Below are positions 9,181 to 16,377 of a stretch of 64,000 bases of DNA, one piece after another; position 1 is the first letter of the stretch; each line of letters starts with the position of its first letter. The notes under the pieces are model-generated. The model saw only the letters and a list, made by a program, of their open reading frames with translations, was not told the origin of the DNA and ran no database searches. The DNA comes from Saccharothrix longispora (lineage in GTDB: Bacteria > Actinomycetota > Actinomycetes > Mycobacteriales > Pseudonocardiaceae), in assembly GCF_030852425.1 (NCBI RefSeq), contig NZ_NSDM01000021.1, positions 55,680-119,679 on the forward strand, given 5' to 3'. The translations under genes were made by a program, and so were the position numbers.

Positions 9181-9227
9181 GCCCTCCGCTGCGATGACGC
9201 CGGAACCACATTCCCGGAGGGGGACCC

Positions 9228-10757
9228 ATGTACGACGTCGTGGTCATCGGTTGCGGACCGGTCGGCGCGCTCACCGCGAACCTGCTGGGCGCGCGGGGCG
9301 TGCGCACGCTGGTCGTCGAGCGCAGCACCGAACCGCACGGACAGCCCCGCGCCTTCTCCTGCGACGACGAGGCGCTGCGCATCTACCAGCAGGCGGGCCT
9401 GCGCGCCGAGGTCGCCGAGGGAACGTACCCGCCGAGCCGCGCCGAGTACGTCAACGCGCGGGGCCGGGTGTTCGCCGAGATCGCGCTGGACGAGGTCGAC
9501 TTCGGCCTCGGCGCGGAGCCGCTGCACTTCTTCGACCAGCCGGCGCTGGAGGCGGTGCTGAGGCGCGGCCTCGACCGGTTCCCGCACGTCACCCTGCGCA
9601 CCGGCACCGAGCTGGTCGGCCTGCGGCAGCAGGACGACCGGGTCGTCACGACCCTGCGCCACGGCGGCCGGGACACCGAGGTCGAGGCGAGGTACGTGCT
9701 GGGCGCGGACGGCGCGCGCAGCACCACCCGGACGGCGGCGGGCATCGCGCTCACCGGCTCGTCCGCCGCCGAACCGTGGCTCGCCGTGTCGGGCGACGTG
9801 GAGCCGGGCGCCACGAGGGTCGCGACGACCCGGTTCGTGTGCGACTGGCGGCGGCCCGCGTTCGTGTCGCCGGGGGCGGGCGGCACGCACCGGCTGGAGT
9901 TCATGCTCCGCGACGGCGAGGACCCGAAGGCGATGACCGACCCGGCGACCGTCCGGGAGCTGGTCGCCCCGTACGTGGACCCGGACCGGTTCACGGTGAC
10001 CCGCGCCGTCGTCTACACGTTCCACACGCTGGTCGCGGACCGGTGGCGGGCCGGCCGGGTGTTCCTGCTCGGCGACGCCGCGCACCAGATGCCGCCGTTC
10101 CTGGGGCAGGGCCTGTGCAGCGGGCTGCGGGACGCGGCGAACCTGACGTGGCGGATCGCGCAGGTGCTGCGCGGTGACGCCGACGACGCGCTGCTCGACG
10201 GCTACGAGGCCGAGCGCCGCCCGCACACCGAGGAGATGACGCGCACCAGCGTGCGGCTGGGCCGCGTGTTCCTGGTGCGCGACCGGTTCGCCGCCGCGCT
10301 CAGGGACGCGGTGCTGCGGGCGGTGCAGGCGGTGCCGCGGGTGCGGCGGGCGGTCCGGCACTTCGAGTTCAAGCCGCGGCCGGTGCTGCCCGGCCACCGG
10401 GCCCCGGTCGGCACGATGTTCCCGCAGCCCGACGTGGCCGTCGGCGGCACGCGCGTGCCGCTGGACGACGTGCTGGGCGCGGAGTTCGCCGTGGTCGGCC
10501 CCGGTGTGGACGCGGCCACCGCGCTGGGGTGGCGCGGGCCGGTGGCCCGGTTCGTGCGCGTGGTGCCGCCCGGTTCCGCCGCGCAGGGCGACATCACGAC
10601 CGTGGAGGACGTGGACGGCGCGCTCACCGCGTGGTTCGCACGGCACGGCACGGACGTCGTGGTGCTGCGCCCGGACCGGTTCGTGCACGCCACCACCGTC
10701 GCGACCCGGACGACCGCGACGGGCCGGGGCTACGGCGTGTCCTCGGCCCAGGTGTAG
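9228..10757 (+). CDS. FAD-dependent aromatic monooxygenase
   Basis: A 509-residue class A flavoprotein hydroxylase of the PheA/TfdB/MhpA type, expected to use NAD(P)H and oxygen to hydroxylate an aromatic or polyketide-like substrate. Motifs: GCGPVGA for FAD ADP binding near residue 9, LGADGARS (the DG motif) at about 163-170, and LLGDAAHQMPPFLGQG (the GD motif) at about 281-296, followed by a thioredoxin-like C-terminal region from about 390. ATG 9228 has GGAGGGGG immediately upstream. Family members occur in aromatic degradation and as tailoring or antibiotic-inactivating enzymes; the setting beside two SARPs favours secondary metabolism or drug modification. The 3' end overlaps the converging LOG remnant by 28 bp. 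Confidence 0.9.
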   Translation: MYDVVVIGCGPVGALTANLLGARGVRTLVVERSTEPHGQPRAFSCDDEALRIYQQAGLRAEVAEGTYPPSRAEYVNARGRVFAEIALDEVDFGLGAEPLHFFDQPALEAVLRRGLDRFPHVTLRTGTELVGLRQQDDRVVTTLRHGGRDTEVEARYVLGADGARSTTRTAAGIALTGSSAAEPWLAVSGDVEPGATRVATTRFVCDWRRPAFVSPGAGGTHRLEFMLRDGEDPKAMTDPATVRELVAPYVDPDRFTVTRAVVYTFHTLVADRWRAGRVFLLGDAAHQMPPFLGQGLCSGLRDAANLTWRIAQVLRGDADDALLDGYEAERRPHTEEMTRTSVRLGRVFLVRDRFAAALRDAVLRAVQAVPRVRRAVRHFEFKPRPVLPGHRAPVGTMFPQPDVAVGGTRVPLDDVLGAEFAVVGPGVDAATALGWRGPVARFVRVVPPGSAAQGDITTVEDVDGALTAWFARHGTDVVVLRPDRFVHATTVATRTTATGRGYGVSSAQV

Positions 10758-11210
10758 TCCGGTGGCCGGTAGTCGGCGAAGCGGTCGAGCAGGCGCTCCA
10801 CGTCGGTGTCCACCAGCAGCATGTCCCGGTGGGGTGGCCGGAGGAAGCCCTCCGCGACCATGTGGTCGACCACGGCCGGCAGCGGGTCGAAGAAGCCGGC
10901 CACGTTGAGCAGGCCCACCGGTTTGGCGTGCACCTCCAGCTGCGCCCACGTCCACGCCTCGAACAGCTCGTCCAGCGTGCCGGCGCCGCCGGGCAGGGCG
11001 AGGATCGCGTCCGCCAGGCCGGTCATCATCGCCTTGCGCTCGTGCAGGCCGTCCACGACGTGCGGCTCGGTCAGCCCCTCGTGCGCCACCTCCCAGTCCG
11101 GCAGCGCCCGGGGGCAGCACGCCGACCACGCGCCCGCCGACCACGCGCCCGCCGACCGCGAGGGCGCCGTCGGCGAGCGCGCCCATCGTGCAGACGCGGG
11201 CGGGGGTCAC
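10730..11210 (-). pseudogene. Degraded LOG family (TIGR00730) phosphoribohydrolase
   Basis: The C-terminal 119 residues in one frame are clearly a Lonely Guy family protein, with the diagnostic LPGGAGTLDELFEAWTW motif and HERKAMM just before it. The preceding segment TMGALADGALAVGGRVVG is in another frame; the two join at a run of five C on the coding strand (11110-11114), where one fewer C restores VVGVLPRALPDWEVAHEGL. A 15-bp unit is also duplicated in tandem. The first 35-40 residues of the family, including the CGSS nucleotide-binding motif, are absent: homology begins at MGALAD, just after the upstream gene's stop, which it meets by a GTGA overlap. Truncation plus frameshift make an active enzyme unlikely. 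Confidence 0.8.
11121..11150 (-). repeat. 15-bp tandem duplication in LOG remnant
   Basis: Two exact copies of a 15-bp unit (11121-11135, 11136-11150; plus-strand unit GCCGACCACGCGCCC) duplicate five codons, giving GGRVVGGRVVG where the family normally has a single GGRVVG. A partial third copy of seven bases follows. It lies within 10 bp of the C-run frameshift. Confidence 0.85.
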
Positions 11211-11635
11211 CCGTCCTCGTGCCCGTGGAGCTCCCCGGGGTCGGTGAGGTCGTCCACCCCGATCACCTCCTCGTCCCGGAACACGACCATGACGCCCAGC
11301 TCGTCCAGGCCGGGCGCGGCGACGTCGGCGAAGCGGGTCAGCCAGTCCCGGCCGGGGTGGAAGGTGGACCCGGGGTCGGCGACCCCGTCCGGGGAGAACC
11401 CGGGACGATCGCGGAAGGCGTCCTCGACGGCGGCGCGGGCGGTGGCCTCGAGGCGGTCGCGGTCGGTCGGCACGCCCGCGACGAACGGCAGGTCCAGGTC
11501 GTCGGCCGTGGCGGGCGCCTCGACGATGACGCTGATCGGCGTCTCCCCGTCCACGGTGCCCCAGCAGGACAGCCCGGCGGGCACGTGGTCGACGACCGGC
11601 GGCAGGTCCCCGACGCCCGGGATCGTGATCGTCAT
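11207..11635 (-). CDS. Hypothetical protein, 142 aa
   Basis: A small acidic protein with no signal peptide or membrane segment, starting MTITIPGVGDLPPVVDHVP and ending in a charged PGELHGHEDG tail. I do not recognise a family; the even mix of hydrophobic stretches and DDLDLPFVAG-type turns suggests a compact cytoplasmic domain. Its stop overlaps the possible start of the decayed LOG gene (GTGA), as in an operon. It diverges from the GH3 gene at 11848. Confidence 0.65.
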   Translation of the reverse strand: MTITIPGVGDLPPVVDHVPAGLSCWGTVDGETPISVIVEAPATADDLDLPFVAGVPTDRDRLEATARAAVEDAFRDRPGFSPDGVADPGSTFHPGRDWLTRFADVAAPGLDELGVMVVFRDEEVIGVDDLTDPGELHGHEDG

Positions 11636-11794
11636 GGGCCACGACCCTGGGGCCGACCGGGCAACTCCCGGAACGGCGGTCCGGCGGGGGCACCGGCGCC
11701 GCCGTTAACGGCACCGGCCGGAACGGGCGCCTCGGTCGCCGAGAACCGGTCCGCCACGCCCTTGACGGAGCGGCCCGGGTGAAGTTCCCTCGAA

Positions 11795-11812
11795 TGGGAG
11801 AGCGCTCTCCCA
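11795..11812. promoter_or_regulatory. CebR-like LacI-family operator
   Basis: TGGGAGAGCGCTCTCCCA is a perfect 18-bp palindrome, 35 bp upstream of the GH3 start. It is the known actinobacterial CebR operator TGGGAGCGCTCCCA with each half-site extended by an AG/CT step. LacI-type repressors of this group release DNA on binding cello- or other oligosaccharides, so the glycosidase is probably sugar-induced. No lacI gene is in the window. Confidence 0.8.
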
Positions 11813-11847
11813 GCCGCCGTCCCCTCCTCCCCCTGCCTGGAGTCGCC

Positions 11848-14800
11848 ATGTCCGCTGCGCCCGCCCGGCACCGTCGCCGGGCCGTGCCCCTGCTCGCCGT
11901 CCTGCTCGCCCTGGTCTCCGGTCAGCTCGCCGTCCCCCGGGCCGACGCCCAGGCGGGCGTCCTGCTGTCCCAGGGCAGACCGACCACCGCGTCCTCCACC
12001 GAGGGCGACGGCACCCCCGCGTCCGCCGCCACCGACGGCAGCACCGCGACCCGCTGGTCCAGCGCGTTCAGCGACCCGCAGTGGCTCCGGGTGGACCTCG
12101 GTTCGACCGCCGTGCTCGACCGCGTGGTGCTGAACTGGGAGGCCGCGCACGCGACCGCGTTCCAGGTGCAGACCTCCGCCGACGGCGCCGCGTGGACCAC
12201 CGTGCACACCACCTCGAACGGCTCCGGTGGCACGCAGGACCTCGCGGTCGGCGGGTCCGGCCGGTACGTGCGGGTGCTCGGCACGGCCCGCGCCACCGAC
12301 TACGGCTACTCGCTGTGGGAGTTCCAGGTCTACGGCACCACCTCGGACGGCCCACCGCCCGCCGGCACCCCGATCTCGCAGTACAAGCAGGTCGCCGCCT
12401 CCACCTGGGAGGGCGGCAACGCGCCCGCCGCCGCCCTGGACGGCCGCGCGAACACCCGATGGTCCAGCCAGTTCGCCGACAACCAGTGGCTGCGCGTCGA
12501 CTTCGGCGGCGTCGCCACGATCAACCAGGTCGTGCTGAACTGGGAGGGCGCCTACGCGCGCGGCTACCGCCTGGAGACCTCGAACGACGCGACGACGTGG
12601 ACGCAGGTCTACGCCACCACGACGAGCGCGGGCGGCGTCGAGCGCCTGAACGTCTCCGGCACGGGTCGCCACCTGCGCCTGTTCGCCACCGCCCGCGCCA
12701 CCGGGTACGGCGTGTCGCTGTGGGAGTTCCAGGTGTTCGGCACGGTCGACGTCTCCGAGAGCACGCCGCCGCTGCTGTCGCCGCCGACCCGCGCGCCCGC
12801 CGGGACGGGCCGGTTCGCGCTGACGGCACCGGCCGACAACGCCATGGTGACGACGACCCGCCGTCCCGCGTTCTCCTGGGCGGCCGTGCCCGGCGCGGTC
12901 CGCTACCAGGTGTGGCTCAACCTCAGCCGCACCGACTACGACTTCACCGCCTCCGGCAACCTGATCGACCTCTACACCAAGGTCGCCGAGCCCACCGGCA
13001 CCGGCTACACCCCGACGTGGGACGTCGCCGACCGCTGGACGTACAAGTGGTTCGTCGTGGCGGTCGACGGCTCCGGCGCCACGACCGCGTCGAACATCCG
13101 CACCTTCAGCCTGTACCGGCCGACGCTGACCACCGTCGACGACGGCGTGCGCACCGTCAACGGCAGTCGCGACCTCAACCGGAACGGGACGGTCGAGCCG
13201 TACGAGGACTGGCGGCAGCCCGTGGAGACGCGGGTGAACGACCTCCTCGGTCGCATGACGACCGAGGAGAAGGCGTACCAGATGTTCTACAACGCCCAGG
13301 CGTTCCCGCGCGCGGGCTGGCACTTCGGGCCGGCCGAGGCGCGGGACCTGCACGCCGTGCTGCTCGGCTCGTCCGGCACGCGGCTGGGCATCCCGGCGGT
13401 GTCGGCGGGCGACACCATCGCCGGGTACAAGACGACGTACCCGCTGCAGAGCGCCCTGGCGGCGGCCCGCAACTACCCGCTGGACTACAAGCTGGGCGAC
13501 ATGCAGCGCCGCGAGCAACTGGAGGTGGGCACGCGCGGCGTCCTCGGGCCGCTGGCCGAGGTCGGCACGAAGGTGCTCTACCCGCGCATCCAGGAGGGCA
13601 ACGGCGAGAGCGCCGACGTCGCTTCGGCGCAGGTGCGCGCCCTGGTGGCGGGGTTGCAGGGCGGGCCGGAGCTGAACCCGGCGTCCGTGCTGGCGACCGT
13701 GAAGCACTGGCCCGGCGAGGGCGCGGGCGGTGAGGCGCTGATCGTGTTCGACAACGTGACGATCAAGTACCACACCGCGCCGTTCCGGGCGGCGATGGAG
13801 GCGGGCGCGGTCAACATCATGCCGGGGTACGCGGGCAGCTCGCTGCTCGACCCGGGCGGCCCGGGCGCCGGCGACAGCGCCAAGATCCTGGCCTACCTGA
13901 GGCAGAACCTGGGCTACACGGGCCTGATCACCACCGACTGGCTGCCGTCGGGCAACTGGGTCGGCGCGGCCAACGCCGGGTCGGACGTGATGGGCGGCGC
14001 GGACCCCGGCGCGCCCGGCTACTCGATGGCGCAGTTCACCGCGGGCGTGCCGGTGGCCCGCATCGACGACGCGGTGCGCCGCGTGCTGCGGTTGAAGTTC
14101 AAGCTCGGCATCTTCGAGAACCCGTACGGCGACCCGGTGAACGGCCCGTACCGGTTCCACAAGCCCGAGTACGCGGCCCTGGCCAACCAGGCGTCGCGGG
14201 AGGCGATGACCCTGCTGAAGAACAACGGCACCCTGCCTGTTCGGCTCAACGCCGGCGACGACGTGGTCGTGGCGGGCGCACGGGCCGACGACCCGGCGTC
14301 GTGCTGCATCTGGACCAGCTTCTTCCACGCGGAGTACGGGTCGCAGACCATGCTGGAGGCCATCCGCGCCAGAGCGGCGCGGGCTGGCGTGAACGTCCAC
14401 GAGGACACCCACCCGTCCCCCGAGCTCGCGATCGTCGCCGTGGGCGAGCCGTCGTACACGCACGCGACGAGCTGGGTGAAGGAGCAGCCGTACCTGCCGG
14501 CGGACCAGCTCGCCCTGATCCAGGACTTCAAGCGGCGCGGCATCCCGGTCGTGGTGGCCCTGGTGCTGCCCCGGCCGTACGTGATCACCGAGTGGCACGA
14601 CCTGGCCGACGCGATCGTCGTCACCTACCGGGGCGGCGAGGAGATGGGGCCGGCCCTGGCCTCGCTGCTGTTCGGCGACTACGCACCGCGCGGCACACTC
14701 CCGTGGCAGCTGCCCCGCGCCCTGTCCGACGTGCTGCGCCCCGGTGGGACGGACACGCCGGCGGACGCGGTGGAGCACTGGGACGTCCCGTTCGACCTGG

Positions 14801-14916
14801 GCGCGACGGCCGCCCAGAGGGCCGACATCCGCGCCCGCATCGACGCGGGCCAACCGGTGCCGACCACCTACGGCAACCCGCTCTACCCGTTCGGTGCCGG
14901 CCTGACCCGTTGGTGA
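11848..14916 (+). CDS. Secreted GH3 glycosidase with two discoidin domains
   Basis: A 1022-residue exported enzyme. A Sec signal peptide (about 1-35; RRR then LLAVLLALVSGQLA) precedes two F5/8-type C (discoidin) domains (about 36-165 and 170-300), each with RWSS and SLWEFQVYG/SLWEFQVFG hallmarks, an Ig/FnIII-like spacer (about 320-435) and a GH3 catalytic region. The GH3 part shows KHWPGEG and the nucleophile context LITTDWLPSG, as in beta-glucosidases and beta-N-acetylhexosaminidases. ATG 11848 has GGAG five bases upstream; the longer frame from 11779 would include the operator. The discoidin pair probably anchors the enzyme to polysaccharide. The perfect LacI-type operator at 11795-11812 suggests sugar induction. 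The exact substrate is not deducible. Confidence 0.9.
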   Translation: MSAAPARHRRRAVPLLAVLLALVSGQLAVPRADAQAGVLLSQGRPTTASSTEGDGTPASAATDGSTATRWSSAFSDPQWLRVDLGSTAVLDRVVLNWEAAHATAFQVQTSADGAAWTTVHTTSNGSGGTQDLAVGGSGRYVRVLGTARATDYGYSLWEFQVYGTTSDGPPPAGTPISQYKQVAASTWEGGNAPAAALDGRANTRWSSQFADNQWLRVDFGGVATINQVVLNWEGAYARGYRLETSNDATTWTQVYATTTSAGGVERLNVSGTGRHLRLFATARATGYGVSLWEFQVFGTVDVSESTPPLLSPPTRAPAGTGRFALTAPADNAMVTTTRRPAFSWAAVPGAVRYQVWLNLSRTDYDFTASGNLIDLYTKVAEPTGTGYTPTWDVADRWTYKWFVVAVDGSGATTASNIRTFSLYRPTLTTVDDGVRTVNGSRDLNRNGTVEPYEDWRQPVETRVNDLLGRMTTEEKAYQMFYNAQAFPRAGWHFGPAEARDLHAVLLGSSGTRLGIPAVSAGDTIAGYKTTYPLQSALAAARNYPLDYKLGDMQRREQLEVGTRGVLGPLAEVGTKVLYPRIQEGNGESADVASAQVRALVAGLQGGPELNPASVLATVKHWPGEGAGGEALIVFDNVTIKYHTAPFRAAMEAGAVNIMPGYAGSSLLDPGGPGAGDSAKILAYLRQNLGYTGLITTDWLPSGNWVGAANAGSDVMGGADPGAPGYSMAQFTAGVPVARIDDAVRRVLRLKFKLGIFENPYGDPVNGPYRFHKPEYAALANQASREAMTLLKNNGTLPVRLNAGDDVVVAGARADDPASCCIWTSFFHAEYGSQTMLEAIRARAARAGVNVHEDTHPSPELAIVAVGEPSYTHATSWVKEQPYLPADQLALIQDFKRRGIPVVVALVLPRPYVITEWHDLADAIVVTYRGGEEMGPALASLLFGDYAPRGTLPWQLPRALSDVLRPGGTDTPADAVEHWDVPFDLGATAAQRADIRARIDAGQPVPTTYGNPLYPFGAGLTRW

Positions 14917-14924
14917 ACTCCCCG

Positions 14925-14954
14925 GCCCGGGTCACTCGCGTGAGTGGCCCGGGC
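14925..14954. terminator. Hairpin terminator after GH3 gene
   Basis: GCCCGGGTCACTC at 14925-14937 pairs with GAGTGGCCCGGGC at 14942-14954 (13 bp with one G-U) around a GCGT loop, nine bases past the GH3 stop. Confidence 0.75.
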
Positions 14955-15015
14955 ATCATCCGGCTCCTCCCGGGTACACCACGCGTTCGAACCGGACGAT
15001 CCCCGGAGGAGACCC

Positions 15016-15201
15016 GTGGAGCGCGAGAGCACGCAGCACAGCCCCAAGCTCGACGACCAGCTCAAGCACGAGCTGGAGGGTGAACTGAGGTCGGGCACGC
15101 CGACGAGGGCCGAGGAGTGGCGCGACCCGGAGATGCCCGACCACGAGGAGGCCGACGAGCTCGGGCTGACCGGCGAGCGGCGGAGCGAGCCGCCCGCCTG
15201 A
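15016..15201 (+). CDS. Small acidic hypothetical protein, 61 aa
   Basis: GTG 15016 is preceded by a clean GGAGGA box at 15005-15010. The product is a short, highly charged protein without hydrophobic core, beginning MERESTQHSPKLDDQLKHE and containing TRAEEWRDPEMPDHEE. It is probably soluble and may be partly disordered. Similar small acidic proteins occur in actinobacteria, but I know no function. It is monocistronic, between the GH3 terminator and a converging gene. Confidence 0.65.
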   Translation: MERESTQHSPKLDDQLKHELEGELRSGTPTRAEEWRDPEMPDHEEADELGLTGERRSEPPA

Positions 15202-15210
15202 CCCGTCGGT

Positions 15211-15663
15211 TCACCCGCCCAGGCGGGCGATCCGCGCCCGCAGGCCCTCTTCCAGCTCGCGCAGCTCGCGGGCGGGCGGGCCGAGCCCGGTGAGGGACAG
15301 CCGGTGGCGTTCGAGGCGGTCGCTGCGGTAGCGCGGGAAGGCGAGCTTCAGCGCCGTGTCGAGCATGGTGAGGTGGTAGCGCAGGAGTTCCACCGACCGG
15401 TCACCGGAGCCCACCAGGTCTGCGGCCCAGCCGGAGAGGCGGCTGTACTGGCCCGCGACCACCCGGCCGTGGCGGGCCACCTCGCACGGGGTCTCGCCGG
15501 GCTGCGCGCACCCGAGGATGACCTCGTCCGCCCCGTCCTGGAGCGCCACGGCCGCCGCGACGACCTCCAGGAGCGCCGACAGGCGCACCTGTTCGGCGGT
15601 CGCCGGGTCGAGCCGCACGCTCGCCGGTGAACGTCGGTGTCCGTTGCGCGAACAGAAGCGCAC
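15211..15663 (-). CDS. Hypothetical protein, 150 aa
   Basis: A mostly helical cytoplasmic protein, starting MRFCSRNGHRRSPASVRL and ending RELEEGLRARIARLGG. It has two cysteines beyond the N-terminal one (CAQPGETPCE) and no recognisable domain, signal or membrane span. GTG 15663 is the first usable start, with a weak AGGA close upstream. It converges on the small acidic gene with only nine bases between stops. Function unknown. Confidence 0.55.
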   Translation of the reverse strand: MRFCSRNGHRRSPASVRLDPATAEQVRLSALLEVVAAAVALQDGADEVILGCAQPGETPCEVARHGRVVAGQYSRLSGWAADLVGSGDRSVELLRYHLTMLDTALKLAFPRYRSDRLERHRLSLTGLGPPARELRELEEGLRARIARLGG

Positions 15664-15765
15664 GTCCTGACGGTACCCGGCGCCCGGGCCGCGCGGAACT
15701 CCGCCATCCGGTCCCTCGGCGCACGGGCCGGCCCCCGCCGTCGCACCGGGGCACCGCGCGACGAA

Positions 15766-15795
15766 GGGCGTCTCACCCGTACCGGTGTGACGCCC
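15766..15795. terminator. Hairpin downstream of DUF1540 gene
   Basis: GGGCGTCTCACC at 15766-15777 pairs with GGTGTGACGCCC at 15784-15795 (12 bp, one mismatch), 28 bases past the stop of the minus-strand DUF1540 gene. A second stem, CGCGCGG/CCGCGCG at 15802-15820, lies immediately after that stop, making a tandem terminator. Confidence 0.6.
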
Positions 15796-15822
15796 CCGTC
15801 GCGCGCGGCTCGACCGCGCGGT

Positions 15823-16125
15823 TCAGCTCCGCGTGTAGGTCAGGCAGTTCGCGTCGTGGCCGCCCTCGCCCGGGCCCACGCGCACGCCGCCCGGCGCGGT
15901 GCACTCCAGCTCGCGGTTGTACGCGCAGTCGGCGCGCGAGCAGGCGCCGACCTGGGCGACGACCTTCGGCAGACCGCCCTTGCGGGCCAGCGGGATGAAC
16001 GTGCCGCAGTCCGCGGCGCCGTTCTCACCGCTGACGGTGATCGCGAAGGCGTGGCAGCCGTCGTGGTTGTACGAACAGCCGGTGACGGTGCACTCGCTGA
16101 CGGCGGGCATTTCTGTGGTGGTCAT
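15823..16125 (-). CDS. Cys-rich DUF1540 protein, two repeats
   Basis: A 100-residue protein with two DUF1540-type units: SECTVTGCSYNHDGCHAFAI followed by CGTF, then ACSRADCAYNRELECTAPG with a final C. The regularly spaced cysteines suggest metal or cluster binding; DUF1540 has no established biochemical role. ATG 16125 was chosen over the longer frame because GGAGGAAG lies just upstream. About 80 bases upstream on the same strand is a sequence resembling a DtxR/IdeR iron box, so iron may control expression (inference). Confidence 0.85.
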   Translation of the reverse strand: MTTTEMPAVSECTVTGCSYNHDGCHAFAITVSGENGAADCGTFIPLARKGGLPKVVAQVGACSRADCAYNRELECTAPGGVRVGPGEGGHDANCLTYTRS

Positions 16126-16203
16126 GTCCGCTTCCTCCAGACAACAGTTCTCGGCGTTGACGAACGTTGCCACCGGCTACCCGACCGCGCAACGCGAAAA
16201 CAT

Positions 16204-16222
16204 GTAGGAAAGCCTAACCTAA
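16204..16222. promoter_or_regulatory. IdeR/DtxR iron-box-like site
   Basis: The 19-mer GTAGGAAAGCCTAACCTAA matches the DtxR/IdeR consensus TTAGGTTAGSCTAACCTAA at 16 of 19 positions, with an intact right half and mismatches only at positions 1, 6 and 7. It is in one of the few AT-rich patches of the window and lies 79 bp upstream of the DUF1540 start, a normal place for an iron-dependent repressor. Confidence 0.55.
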
Positions 16223-16377
16223 AAACAGAACCACAGGTCAGGACACGTGCGAAATGGGCGCGATTCGGGAGATCAAGCCATTGGGTGAAATCGTCGCACA
16301 TCCCGCGCGACCCGGCCGACCTGCCGCTCCCCCGCTTTTCACCCGCGCGACCCGACGGGGGTGCGCGTTTCCCCGCG

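Noticed and set aside
2967..11849. Minus-strand open frame of nearly 9 kb.
   Set aside because: It fuses a real SARP gene (2967-5924) with antisense shadows of the second SARP, the monooxygenase and other genes; long open frames are expected at this GC content.
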